Position numbers and translations under genes: made by a program. 64,000 nt of DNA, from contig OX419758.1 of the NCBI GenBank assembly GCA_948567375.1, positions 53,769,473 to 53,833,472 on the forward strand. Direction: 5' to 3'. This document shows, one piece after another, positions 35,561 to 47,189 of the stretch. Below the pieces are notes generated by a model. It searched no databases. It was given only the letters and a program-made list of their open reading frames with translations, and was not told the origin of the DNA. How positions within the stretch are numbered: the stretch's first letter is position 1; every line of letters begins with the position of its first letter. This DNA comes from Lunularia cruciata. Taxonomy: Eukaryota > Streptophyta > Marchantiopsida > Lunulariales > Lunulariaceae.

Positions 35561-38500
35561 ACATCCAAGTGATTCAACCAATCTTGTCCACTTCCAAGCC
35601 TTTGATGTATGTAGGAAATGTTATCTTGGTCGAGAGCATTTTGTTTTACTATTTCAAGTTTTAATTGGGAGTTAATTAGAGCATCAAAGGGTGGGACACT
35701 CAAGAGAAGTTCAACACTCTTGATTTCCATCTTCCAAATTTTTTTCTCATCATCCTTCAAATTTTGCACCATGATCAGTTTTGGGCCTCATCGGTTATTA
35801 ATTTTGGTCCTATGTTCATGATGTTAGTGATGTATAATTGGATCCTATTATCCTTCCTATGTTTACTTATGGAGAAATTGGGATTAAACCATTTAAATAC
35901 TTTTGCAAAAAGAGATGCACCAAAAATATTGCTCAAAGCTTTGGGGATGGAGTTTGGAAGTCCATATATCAAAAGGAGGAGTTGTCAAAAATTTAAAGTT
36001 CAAGGAGTTCATTTCTACTAGTTTAAGAGTAGGGTTTGCAAGTTCAATAATGTTGCAATGCTTCATTTGAATTGCCAATACCACCATTGGAAATAAGAGC
36101 AACAAGGCTACAATCTAAAGATAAAATGTGAGATTTGAGTGAGTGATATCTCAATATGATGAATGGAAGCAAGGGGGTTCATTTTCATCCCAAGCACGTA
36201 GTTTGCAAGATTCTAAGAGTTCCACAAAAATTTTCATGACATGTCAATTAGGTTGGAGAGTAGGAAAAATGATGGTTGTGTTATTCCTAAAAATGCTAGA
36301 TTTGGGTCAATTCTGAGCCTATTCTGATTGATGAAAGTTGGAAACTTGAAATCTAGGTGTTGAAGTAGACATTATGATCAGATTTGGAGTTTTGGTCACC
36401 TCTCAAGTTTTGGTTCAAATTAGCCTATGAAAATTCCTAATGTTGTTGATGACTAGCTCTTGTACCTTTAGGTTAAACTTCATGTAAACTACTCAAGTAG
36501 AGAATTCAATGTTATGGATCAAGTATATTTGGGTCTATAAATCTCAAGTGAAGATAACTTGGGAATTGATCCATATCTAAAGATTGGTTTTGAATTCAAA
36601 TGCTAAAATTTGCAATTAAGTTAGACAAAGTATGTACTTGTACTAACAAGGTAGTTGGTATGACAAACTACCTTTTTAGTTTTTGGTTTACATAGAGTGA
36701 GATATACTATAAAAAACTCCATTGAAAATATTGTCATAAGCACCAATGAGTTATTCTATCTCTTATTACAATTGAATGTTAATTTTCCTATTTGAAGTCA
36801 TGATTGAAAAATTTTCAACTTGCTAGAGTGTTTGTAATATTGATTTGAACCATTGATCAAAAAATCTTTCAAAATTCTACCAAGAACTAAGACTAGACCT
36901 TGATTAGGTTTTGAAATTAAGGTTTAAAGTACAAAACTCAAGTTAAGTTTGAGAGACTATAATAAAAATTGTAGTAGTTAGATTGGAGCTCTCTACATAT
37001 AATTGGAAAGCTTATCTTTGAGACTTTCTATTGACTTCTAGAACATTTGAATCTAAACTAAAGAAAAAGTAATCTTAGTCTTAATCTTACAATTATTTAT
37101 CTACTAAAAGGTATATAATTTCCCTATTTGGAGTATATGTTGAAAGTAATTCTTGGACTACATGTTTTGGAATAGATAGTGGATCAAACTAGGATGATCT
37201 AAGGGATTTTTATACCAAAAGCATGGATATTTAATGTTAAGTTGATTATTTTTGGATCTTCTAATGCTTTGCATGTTTGATTTTATACCCAATTAGCTTG
37301 GATTGGTGTACAAACATTGGACTTAGGTTTCCTTTCCTTAGGCATGTTATGTATTCTACTTTTGATATTGAAAGTGATGAACCAAAACTAAGAGTGCATG
37401 TTGTGATGGTAAGTTAGATTGCTCTTTCCTTACACAAAAAAAAACAAAGAAGTTTGGGAAATTAGTGTAGAAGATATTGATCATTGAGATTGCAAGTGTG
37501 CACAACCACCCATAGTAGTTCTTGAAATTTGGGATTTCAAGTGTGCACAACCACCTATGATAGGTTTAGATATTATCTCTTACCTATAGACTCCACAACT
37601 AGGCACCCAATGTGTTCTTTAAAAGAAGAAAGAAGAACACAACATCACAATGAAAACATAAATGTATTGTTAATAGAAATTGTAATGTATGCATTAGATG
37701 GAGCAATCTTTGTATTAAACACCATTTATGTAGTGTTAAAGTATTTGCAAATGATCATGCTCTTATATAGAGAAGATTGGCCAAAAGTAAAAAGCTATGT
37801 TTCATTAGCAAATAAGATACATAAAAATGAGTATGCCTTGAGGGTGAAGAATGACAATGTGAAAGAGGATTTAAAGAAGAATAGATGTTTGTACAAGGAG
37901 GAGTGCAAAAGGGGTGATGACTTATTGCAAGAGAACCAAGAGCTAAAGAGATATACTTCCTCATTGGTTGTTGGGTAGAAGACTCATGAAGACAAAATAT
38001 GAAGACTCCAAGAAAACATGAGTGCTCTTTGGATGTCTAAGAATGAAAGTAGAAGTGGCTTGAGAGAAAATTACACAACTAAAATGCACTTATTCTTTAA
38101 TTGCAAGGAAATTTGGAGATCAAAGAAGGATAATCTATTACTTGGAAGGCTATGATAGTGAAATAAAAGAAGGAGATAGTTGGATTCTTCAGTTGGATTC
38201 TCTACAAATAGAGTTGTAGAAGGAGAAGGAAAAACATAAGCTAGCCTAAGATGTCAAAGGAGGTCACTACTGAAGTCAAGCCTTGCACAATACCCTGAAA
38301 AAGCAAAAAAAAATTAAGAAGATGGAGAAGCCATTAGAGGATCCTTGATTGATAAGAAATTTAGTGAATCATGCTATAACTTAAGACTAGAAATATATAA
38401 CAAGGAGAAAATTGAACTGCTCCTCAGAGAAATTAGATGCAAACCAAGTTCCTTATAGTAAAACACTTTGTAGTTAAGTTCTTTGCAAATGAGCTCTTTG

Positions 38501-39400
38501 TAGTAGAAATCTTTAGGTTAGTGACATTGATCCAAAGAGTACAAGAAGGAAGTTTCTTTAGAATAGAATTAGTATCTTTCAAAGACAAGTGGGCAATAAT
38601 TTTATATTCACAAGATAGGAAATTTTACATGATAACAAGATATGCAATTTATAGTAGATATTAAGACAGTTGCAAATTTGATAAATCTTTGCACCTATCA
38701 TAGTTGTTAGATTTCATATCTCTAGATGGCTTTTTGCCACTTAAGGTTATAATTTAGTGTAAATATTCATTTGTAACAAAGAACTTGAATAAAGTGATAG
38801 AGCTTCATGCTCTACATTGCTTTAATAATTCAAAATATTTTAAACTATTCTTTGCTTAGTGAATTTGGAGGAATCTTTGTATGGAGTGAGACAAGTGCCT
38901 TGTGTGTTGGATCCATGGTATTTGTAGCCTTTTGTGTTTGATCCTTGTTTTCATGCTCCTTTAGCAATGTTTTGATGGAGCTTAGGTGATTTGTATTATT
39001 GAGAGTACTCCATAGAAGCAAAGACTAAGAGTGGTCACAAAGGCAATGAATCTTTGGAAGAAGATGAACCTTTAGAATATGTTCTTTGGAGTATGAACCA
39101 TTGTATTGGAGTAGGCTATTTGTAACATATTGAATCATCACCTTCAAAGTTTAGTTGGAATTTCTCTTGTGAAATCATGATCTTATATTTTATATCTTTA
39201 TGTAGTGTGCCTTCTTGATGTCATTTCACTTTTTGAGAGTGCTTCATCCTCAAGAGGTGAAACAAAAAATAGTAAACAATTTGCATTGTGACACTTCATA
39301 TTTGACCATTTTTTAATTTTATCCTTGTAGGAAAGACTTCTTTCTACCTTATTCATTGTAATTTGGTTTACATTGTGTTGATACAAGGATTTATCTACTT
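35560..39400 (+). mobile_element. G1: older, shorter copy of repeat family G
   Basis: Left part (about 35650-37430) matches 47190-49010: GTTAGAGCATC at the start, then CTACAATCTGAAGAT, TTTGGAGTTTTGGTCAC, GGATCAAGTATA.TTGGGTCT and GGATTGGTGT.C. blocks in the same order. Right part (about 38750-39400) matches 52240-52900, including GTTTGGAG.AAT and GTGTTTGATCCT. The middle (37430-38420) is shorter than in G2 and holds a coiled-coil-like frame. No terminal repeats seen. I treat it as a probable LTR-element derivative. Broken. Confidence 0.7.
37529..37978 (+). pseudogene. G1 coiled-coil-like reading frame
   Basis: 149 codons. The second half is rich in K, E and L with a heptad-like texture (NDNVKEDLKKNRCLYKEECK, LLQENQELKR), similar in character and position to the G2 frames at 50995-51390. 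The first half has a hydrophobic stretch (FVLNTIYVVLKYLQMIMLL). Function unknown, and probably a relic of the G protein. Confidence 0.4.
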
Positions 39401-39469
39401 TGCATTCAAAAGCTAACTCAATATAATATATTTTTCTGCACATTAGAATAATCAACTACATTAGATAAT

Positions 39470-40880
39470 GTCTTCCTATCAAAATCTAGATATCACCACT
39501 CTTTCCTCTAGCATGTTGAGCTCAATACAATCTACTTAAGTGAAGACAACGACTAAACTTGATGAGGTTGCTTATAATAAGGTGGACTCAAAACCCTATG
39601 TCATAGCTCTTTATCTAATATCCCATACCAAAATTAGACAACCTATACCTTTATTACTCCATGAGTGAAATTAATCAACTATCTTATGTGAGTATAGACC
39701 TTGCATAAGCTCTTATTGGCCTTCCACTAGAATTCTTGCAAACTTTTTAACTTGTCAGTCCACTCTTTGATAGTTTTGTCTCAAGCACTAGAAGAAGTCC
39801 ACCATGTTAAACCCCGATACTCACCCACATCTTACACCAGAACACCACTTGTAGTAGCACCATCTTGAGTTTGAACTCATGTGTACTTCTCATCAACCTC
39901 TAGAAATTGAGCTGAGGTGATACAAATGTAGTTTAGAGAAAAATATTGTCTCCATAGGTCAATCTTTACCAAGTGTACCTACTTAAACTTGTGGTAGTTG
40001 TCCATATGCAACACTCCAACTACTATAACAATCTCTTCTATGGCATGAAAAGTATCACCAAAGTCAATGTTTGTATCTTATATAGATCACACCAATTATC
40101 AAACTCTTGGATGAAATCATCAAACTTAATGGTACCCACTATATTAGAGTAGCATTTGGGGCCTTTGGAGGCCCCATAAAAGTTTTCTATATCTCATAAA
40201 ACAATGTGGCCGCACAATGTGAAGTATCAACTAGGTTGGCTCCCATGTCAAACTCAAAACCAAAATCAACATCTTCTTTTATTGATACTTAAAATAGTGG
40301 GTGATTTTTTATTCCAATTAATGTGAACCCAATGTATACTATAGAAAAATCCTCTCTTGAATTTGTAGAGAACTTTTCTGTGAAAACACATCCAAACACC
40401 ATAGTGGTAATGAAAAAGTCCTACTACCTCAACAACTCAAATTGTAACCCAAACATCCAAAAACTATGTTTTGATGTTACCTAAGTTCCTCTAACCATGC
40501 AAATATACTAAGGGAAAAGGCAACCTATAACATTATACTATAACATGCATAATCATAGTCTACAAATCATCACTTCTTGCATCACCAAAGAGAAGTATAG
40601 GTAGTTTGATTGGTTATCACTCTACCCTCACTATCTAGAGTACACTAAAGCACCAAAGCTTCAAATATCAAGGAACCTGGAAACAAAATTGATGTAGAAA
40701 TAAGAAGAAAAGAATATAAGAGGTCCAATCACAAGAAGTCCAACAATATAATATTGGATCTACTCTATTGCCATTTGCCATTTTGACATGATTTGAGTAT
40801 CTATCTATTCCTACTCTATTAGAATCACCAAGGATGTGATAAAATGTACTATCCTAGCTAAGGTTACACCTATATAGATA
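39470..40880 (-). mobile_element. B3: B-family fragment (LTR end plus gag start)
   Basis: The reverse complement follows B1 from the LTR (40880 down to about 40330) into gag (40330 down to 39470). Matches include the LTR block around 40590 (GCAAGAAGTGATGATTTGTA), the gag GGGGCCTCCAAATGC-type block at 40155-40180, the TTTAACCCC.ATGG block at 39800 and GGTATGGGATA near 39640. It lies opposite B1, which starts 2 kb to the right, so the two form a distant inverted pair. Broken and CpG-poor. Confidence 0.75.
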
Positions 40881-40959
40881 TGAGTCCCTATATAGATATG
40901 AAAATTTTTCATTCCTATCTTACTACAGTCACTAACGGAATACCTGTATAGATTTGAGT

Positions 40960-42360
40960 GCTACTTGACCAAGAACAACAAGTAGGAGGAGGCCAATTGC
41001 CTTGAAGGTATGCACAATTTGAATTCTCATTAACATACCAGTTGTTGAATTCTCATTAGTGTTTCTCTTAAGTATACTCATGAATTCTCATTAATATGCA
41101 ACTTCTTAGGCAGTAGTCAAAGAGCTTTTGTTGAGTACCTATTGCTTTCATGAATAACCTAAATTCTCATGTTGAAAGTAATTTTTTTCATGAATAGTCT
41201 AGATGTTCTTGAATAGCCTAGATGTTCATGTTGAATGTAAGGAGCCTATTTGAATTCTCATTAATCTGCCAATGGTCAAAGTAATTTAGTTTAATTTAGT
41301 AATCAAGTTATTCATGAAAGCAACTTAGCTTTTATTGAATATTCATGCTAAAATTGAAGAGTCTACTTAAATTATTATTAGCATTTCTCATTAACATCTC
41401 AATTTTAATAGATGCTCAACTTGAAAGAAAAAAAGAGCCTATCTGAATTTTCATTCATGTTTCTAAGTAACCAGAGTCCCGTGGCACCGGAAAATAGAAG
41501 CTTCATACCAATTTGTATGGATACTCATTTTGAAGAAAAATAGCATATTTAAATTCTCATCAATATACCAATTATTGAAGTGGTAGTCAAAGTGCTTTTG
41601 ATTAGTACCAATTGCTTTCATGAATAACCTAGATGTTCATGTTGAAAGTAAGGAGCATATTCAAATTCTCATTAATGTGCCAATTGTCAATGTAGTACTT
41701 GGATAGCTTTTGTTCCATCACAACAATGTCATACTTAGCTTTTGCTGAGTACAAATTGCTAACATGGATACTCATGTTGAAAGTAACGAGCATATTTGAA
41801 TTCTCATTAACATACCAATTGTCAAGATGGTAGTTAGAGAGCTTTTACTTGATATCCATTTCTTTTATGAATAGCCTATATGCTCATCTTGAAAGCAAGA
41901 AACCTATTTGAATTTTCATTAACAGGTCAATTGTCAAGGTGGTAGCTCGAGAGCTTTGCTAAGTACTAGTTACTAGTCTACATGCTAGTGTTTAAAGTAA
42001 GAAGCCTCATTAACATGTGCCAATTGTGGAGGTGCTAATTGGAGAGCTTTTGTTGAGTACTAATTCCTTTCATGAATAGCTTGGATGCTCATGTTGAAGT
42101 AAAGAGCCTATTTGAATTCTCATTAACATGGAAATTGTCAAGGTGGTAGTTGGAGAGCTTTTTTAGAGTACAAGTTGCTAATCTGGATGCTCATGTTGAA
42201 AGGTAGGTCTATTTGATTTCTCATTAATATGCCAATTATTAAGGTGGTAGTCATAGAGCTTTGTTGAGAACCAATTGCTTTCATGAATAGCTTGGATACT
42301 CATGTTGGAAATAAGGAGCTTATATCAGTTATCTTTAATGTATCAATTGTCAAATTTGTT
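40960..42360. repeat. Degenerate tandem repeat, unit about 100-140 bases
   Basis: About ten imperfect units. Each contains TTTGAATTCTCATTAACAT, CCAATTGTCAAGGTGGTAGT, GAGAGCTTTTGTTGAGTAC, then TTGCTTTCATGAATAGC and GATGCTCATGTTGAAAGTAA. The ATTCTCATTAA anchor recurs near 41091, 41257, 41657, 41798, 41910, 42115 and 42217, with spacings of roughly 100-140. Copies are most regular to the right. The unit has no coding sense. It resembles a decayed minisatellite. Confidence 0.85.
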
Positions 42361-42639
42361 GTGAATTGGACTGCTTACTCATTGTAAAACCAATTTAAAT
42401 CAAGTTTGCATATGGTTTTCCTAAGCTTCCATATTGCATGTTGTGGTGATGACTTTGAGCTAGAAGCCACCTTTGGCCTAGGATAATTCTTCTTGAAGGA
42501 TTTTTTTGAGCACACTTTATTGTTGATATCTCCATGATTATATGTCCAGGTCTTGTCGGAATTTTCTTCTCAAGGGCTTTCCACAAACAGTATAATTGTG
42601 GCATAATAAGATATGTAGCAAAAATTACAACCATCTAAG

Positions 42640-42880
42640 GATACCTTTGGGTTTTTTATTGTTGGGACAACACCACAACATCTTTGGCCTAGGACACACA
42701 TATAGGTATGTAACTTTTGGAACAATACCACAACACCTTTTGCTTGGAACACACCTTGGGGTTTGTAACTCTTGGGATGACAACATGACACCTTTGGCTT
42801 GGAACACATCTTTTGGGTTTGTAACTTTTGGAATGACACCTTTTGCCTTTGTAAGTTTTGGGATGACATCTTTGGGTTGA
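42640..42880. repeat. Second tandem repeat, unit about 50 bases
   Basis: Four to five units of the pattern CACCTTTGGCTTGGAACACA, CCTTTGGGTTTGTAACTTTT, GGGATGACA. The last unit runs straight into AACCAATTGCTTTCATGAAT (about 42881), which is the unit of the preceding 110-base repeat. The small array is therefore embedded in the larger one. It creates repetitive open frames on both strands that should not be read as genes. Confidence 0.8.
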
Positions 42881-42914
42881 AAACCAATTGCTTTCATGAA
42901 TAGCTTGGATACTA

Positions 42915-44626
42915 TGTTACGCCATTTGTAGTGTTGCATCTAGATGCTTGGACACTAGAGTTAGAGTTATTTCAGCAGTTTCTCATAGACTACTTTCCGA
43001 TGGTCAGATTTTGTGTTTGGGGTATTGACTTCACGGTGGGGTCCACCATCACCTTGCACCGTTTGCACCGTCAAGTGTGCCGTCAGTAGGACTATTAGGG
43101 TTCAGATCTAGCTCAACTCCATGGGGTATACTTTTGAAGTGCAGCTCCAGTGAGCTTCTGATGTTGAGCCTTTGAGTTCCTAGCTATGGTGGACAGAGGA
43201 CGGCGAGCATCACTTGGATTCTCTATGTTGGAGTGGGTGTGGCTTGACTGTCCAGTTGTTGGTAGTTTATAGAGTGACAGATCAAGTACTGATTTGAGTT
43301 GAGTTGAATGGAGTTGAGAGTGGTAAACAATCTAATTATATCAGAGAAGTGAAGTCAGGGGGAAATCAGGTGATGGAACTTTGAGTGTTGGTGGTATCTC
43401 CAAGCTTGGTGGATCGTTGGTAGCTTGATTCAAGTTCAGTTTTCACTAGTGTGCAAAAGCTCATTCAATTGATGCAGATTTGGCAGTAAGGCAGATGGTG
43501 TGCTGAAGCACTTGCCAATTTTTGAGCATAGAAGGAGCAAATTTTGAGCAATGGTTGTGATTTTGAGCTCAAGAGGTGAAGGCAGGACCAATTTGTTGCG
43601 AGTTGTGCTCAGAAAGTCAAATTGAAGGTGGAGTTGGGAAGCTATTCTCATGAATTTGTGATTTGGTGAAACCTATGTTTTCAATTTGGCTCGATTGGAA
43701 AGTTAGCGGGGGATTTCACGGTCAGTCAACTTTAGAGTTTATGTCAGATTTTGGCTGGATTTTACATCAGATTTTGGCCAAATTTGGAGGAGTTTCGTTG
43801 TTTGGCCAAACTTTGAGGCATAGGGCTATGAGAAGCTACGAAGGCCAAAAGGGCCAACAAGCCAACTTGCTGGCGTGAGGCTAGCTAGTTTAGAGTAGAT
43901 CTTGGTCATTGGTTGGCAAAATCTGCCTTTCCTGCTAGATTGTGCGCAATAAGGTTTGACCCCTAGATCTCTTATTCCTAGACTGGTGCCCTAGCCAACT
44001 AGTCCACCCTCACTTGTTGTCCTAGTGATTGTGCCACTGTTACTATACACATGTAGCTTTGGCTAGGAGAGGCAGTTTGATCATATTCTTGGTGATCTTG
44101 GTAGCTTAGGATTTAGATACAAACTTCTCTTTTGTCAAATGCCAAATGGTGGTAGAGTCAATCCCATGTTGTTTTATGAGATGGAGGGTTTTTGTTTAGA
44201 TTTCTTGTGATTGGACCTCCTCCATTCTCTGCTTCCTATTTGTGCATCACATTTGTGTGAGATGCCTTGACTTTTGAGCGTTGGTGCTCTAGTGTGCTCT
44301 TGGTAGTGAGGTTGGAGTGATAACCAATCAGACTACCTTTGTTTCTCTCCAATGAGGCAGGAAGTGATGACTTGTAGACCATGAGAGTGCGTGTTGTGAT
44401 GGTAGGTTACAGGTTGCCCTTTCCCCTAGTGTAGTTATCTTGGTTAGAGTTACATTAGTGGGTGGTGCTTAGTTGGTATTGGCACTTGGTGGGGTACTTG
44501 GGGTTGTGACTTGCAATTGCAGTTTGTGGTTTTGGTTTGTTGTTGCGGTTGCGGTTACTTTGTCACGGCGTAGTTCTTTGGAGATTCCAGAGGAGATAGC
44601 CCTATAGTACGCAATGGGTGTGGTAC
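42915..44626 (+). repeat. B1 probable 5' LTR
   Basis: Begins TGTTACGCCATTTGTAG and ends just before the primer site. If right, it is a long LTR of about 1.7 kb. The last 600 bases are matched by B2 (54580-55230) and by B3 in reverse. The left boundary is inferred from TG and from the end of the tandem repeat. Near 44390 is the GAGTGCGTGTTGTGATGG segment also found in G copies. Confidence 0.55.
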
Positions 44627-44627
44627 T

Positions 44628-44639
44628 TGGTATCAGCTT
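44628..44639 (+). other. B1 primer binding site
   Basis: TGGTATCAGCTT lies between LTR and gag, close to the initiator tRNA-Met site TGGTATCAGAGC. B2 has a diverged equivalent near 55226-55240. Confidence 0.65.
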
Positions 44640-44654
44640 GTATCTCACATCCCA

Positions 44655-46215
44655 ATGAGGGAGGAGATTGACTCTGAGTTGGAGTTTGACACAGGAGTTG
44701 ATTCAATTGAGAGTGCACTTGGTGTATCTGCACCATTGTTGTGGGACATGGACAAGATTTATGGGGCCTCCAAAGGCCCTAGGCGTTACTCGGGTGCAGT
44801 GGGTACCATTGAGTTGGATGACTTCATCTAGGAGTTTGATAGTTGGTGTGATCTGCAACAAATGTAGAACCCAACTTTGTTTACACCCTTCATGGCATGG
44901 AAGGGGTTGTTTTAGCATCTGGAAGGTTTGTTGATGGATGACTACCATGAGTTTAGGAGAGCTCATTTGGAAGAGATCAAGTTATGGAGACAGTATTGGT
45001 CTCTGAACTATGTCTCTATCACTTCAGGTTTGGTGGCCAAGAGTAGATTGGCTGTACTTATGAGTTCTAGCTCAAGTAGTGTTAGTGGAGTTAGTGGAGG
45101 TGCACTAGCTGGAGATAGTGCTACTACAAGTGGAGGTACCACTATAGGAGGTGATGTGGTATCCAGGTTTAACCCCATGGTGGAGTTCTTCTAGTGTTTG
45201 AGGCAGAACTACTAGGGAGTGCGGACTGGCAAGTTGAGGAGCTTGTAGGAGTTCTAGCGGAAGGCTAGAGAGAGCCTACGCGAGGCATACACTTGCATGA
45301 GGCGGCTGATCAGTTTCACTCAGGGAGTTACTAAGGCCCAAGTAGTCCAGTTTTGGTATGGGATACTGGATAGGGAGTTGCGACATAGAGTTTGTGATGC
45401 TATGTTGTTACAAGCTACTTTGCCTACTTTGGTAGTGGTCTTTGGTTTGGCTGAGGGTATAGCTCAACATGGTGGAGTAGAGGGTGGTGACATCTGGATT
45501 TGGTAGGGAGACCTCATCCACAATTGTTACTTCTTCTAGGCTACAGCAGAGTGCACCACGCCCAGTTGGTTTTTAAGGAGAGGGTGGACAGCCCAAATCC
45601 TATGGAGCAAGTGGAGGGCCTAGTGGAGTTAGACCCTTACCTTCATTTTTGGGTCAGCAGCAGCCAATGAGTGGTGGTGTTGCTTGTTGGACTTGTGGTG
45701 GACCTCACCATCAGAGAGAGTGTACTCACGGTAGTGGACTTGATACCTTGGATGCATCATAGCCAGCATAGAGGCAGTGTGAGCATTGCCACAGATTTGG
45801 TCACACTAGTGGCCGGTGTTTTGACCAACATCCGGAGTTACGGAGTGGTAGAGCTGCTATAGCAGGTAGTAGAGGAGCTCCAGTTCATGGAGGATGAGGT
45901 GGTAGAGGTGGTGGTAGAGGATCTACACCTAGAAGAGGTGCAGTACTTGCCCTTACTTTTGATACAGCTATGGCTACTCGGATTGAGCAGTTGGAGCAGA
46001 GACTGACTAGTATGGCTATCGCTCAAAGGAGATTAGATTTGGGTGTTGAGGCTTCCACCTCATATGCTAGCGGTAGAGATGCTTTGGACTTCATGTGCAG
46101 AGTACCACAGGTGGATGCATCTATAGTAGTGACTAGGATTGCAATACATGCTCCAGAGCCTAGAGGAGCATCAGTGGAGTTGGATCTATAGAGAGGAGAG
46201 GTTGGGAGACAGGTC
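44655..46215 (+). pseudogene. B1 gag region
   Basis: Starts at ATG 44655 (MREEIDSELEF, the same start as B2 at 55259). It has the capsid-like block WDMDKIYGASKGPRRYSG, a serine/glycine-rich linker (about 45060-45180) ending FNPMVEFF, and an arginine-rich block. Two knuckles follow: CWTCGGPHHQREC at 45685-45723 and a canonical CX2CX4HX4C, CEHCHRFGHTSGRC, at 45778-45819. A glycine-rich linker and a short coil (RIEQLEQRLTSMAIAQRRLD) come next. Broken. Confidence 0.8.
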
Positions 46216-46907
46216 TGTAACACCCATTTATGCATGTGTGTGGTATTGTGATATTTAGCTTGGTATTACAAGTACTTGAGGGATATTATTTATATAGAGA
46301 TAAAGGATGGTTCTACATTGGTCATGGTTAGCTAAATTTAGTCATAGCTAAGATAAAGCGGACCTTACTTTAGAGGAAATGGAAAAGATGAGCACCACTA
46401 TTTTGGATTCTAGTGTGTTGACTTGGTATTACTCCTAGGTGTTTGGCTTTGAGGAAAGAGTTGAGAACTCTTGGGCCGCAAGTCTTTTTGTTTTGGATTC
46501 TTCTTTAGTCCAAGGATAGCCCATGTGAAGAAATCCTTGACTTAGTGGTTGGGTCAAGATAAGACCATATGCTTAGGGGAATATGCCCATGTGAATGGAT
46601 ATTCCTTTCTACTTTTTGACTTTACTTGACTTTTAGTCTAGTAACTTGAGTTACTGCAGTAATTAGTAATTTTAGTGTGTACCTAATTTCACAAGTATAT
46701 AAACAAGGGGTGAGGAGGTACTCATCATCCTTGCATTTGCAACTATCTCTCTCTCATTGAGTTCTCTAGTGAGCAATGTCTTGAGTCTTGGAGTGTTAAC
46801 CTTGGAGGAGTATGATGGAGTTGGGGTTCCTTGCCTTCTTAGTCCATGGTGCGCTACCATAATAGCCATCAAAGGTTCATCCTAAGTGAGAGATAGGCCG
46901 GCTCACA
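46216..46907 (+). repeat. E-family LTR, forward copy
   Basis: 692 bases, TGTAACACCC to GGCTCACA, the best-preserved E LTR. It has a TATA box TATATAAA at 46696-46703. The left neighbour is B1 gag. The five bases on each side (AGGTC and TTTTT) do not match, so it may be one end of a larger element rather than a solo LTR. Confidence 0.85.
46696..46703 (+). promoter_or_regulatory. TATA box of the E LTR
   Basis: TATATAAA about 210 bases before the LTR end, conserved in the copies at 2793-3479 and 21585-22258 (complement TTTATATA). Confidence 0.6.
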
Positions 46908-47150
46908 TTTTTGGTTCCATTGTTGGTGTCTTGTTGTGGTTTGTGTAGGCCGTAACAAAGTGACTTATTATAGTTTATCTCCATGTTAGGGGGTAGATTG
47001 TATGCTAGATTTGACAGATAAAATGTTGCCATGTGAGCCATCTATGTACATGTATGTGATTGGCCATGTGGGTTACAATCTTATCATGTTTGAGGGCTCT
47101 GATGAATAAAGATAAGGGTGAGTGGAGAGACGGGTGTGTTTTAGTTTAGA
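46908..47150. other. Unassigned junction between E LTR and G2
   Basis: Begins TTTTTGGTTCCATTGTTGG. It could be the internal start of an E element or the outer end of G2. No reading frame. TGAATAAAGATAAGG near 47103 resembles a polyadenylation or promoter-proximal block. Confidence 0.3.
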
Positions 47151-47189
47151 GAGTCTCGAGGGGAGAAGGACGTTGGGAGTGAGAGTTGT

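Larger units (their letters stand above)
42915..46215 (+). mobile_element. B1: 5' end of a B-family Ty3/gypsy element
   Basis: A probable 5' LTR (about 42915-44626), a primer site and a gag with two zinc knuckles, all closely matched by B2 (54576-56840). The gag text stops at GGGAGACAGGTC, where an E LTR begins. B2 continues past that point into pol. Moderately decayed, with more CpG than the C family. Broken. Confidence 0.82.

Noticed and set aside
40960-42880. CRISPR-like array
   Set aside because: Units are degenerate, lack constant-length unique spacers, and sit in a plant retrotransposon landscape.
42570-42939. Overlapping frames of about 100 codons on both strands
   Set aside because: They arise from the 50-base tandem repeat. 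The repeated residues have no domain character.
44703-44966. Minus-strand frame opposite the B1 gag start
   Set aside because: It is a shadow of the gag frame, with no independent support.
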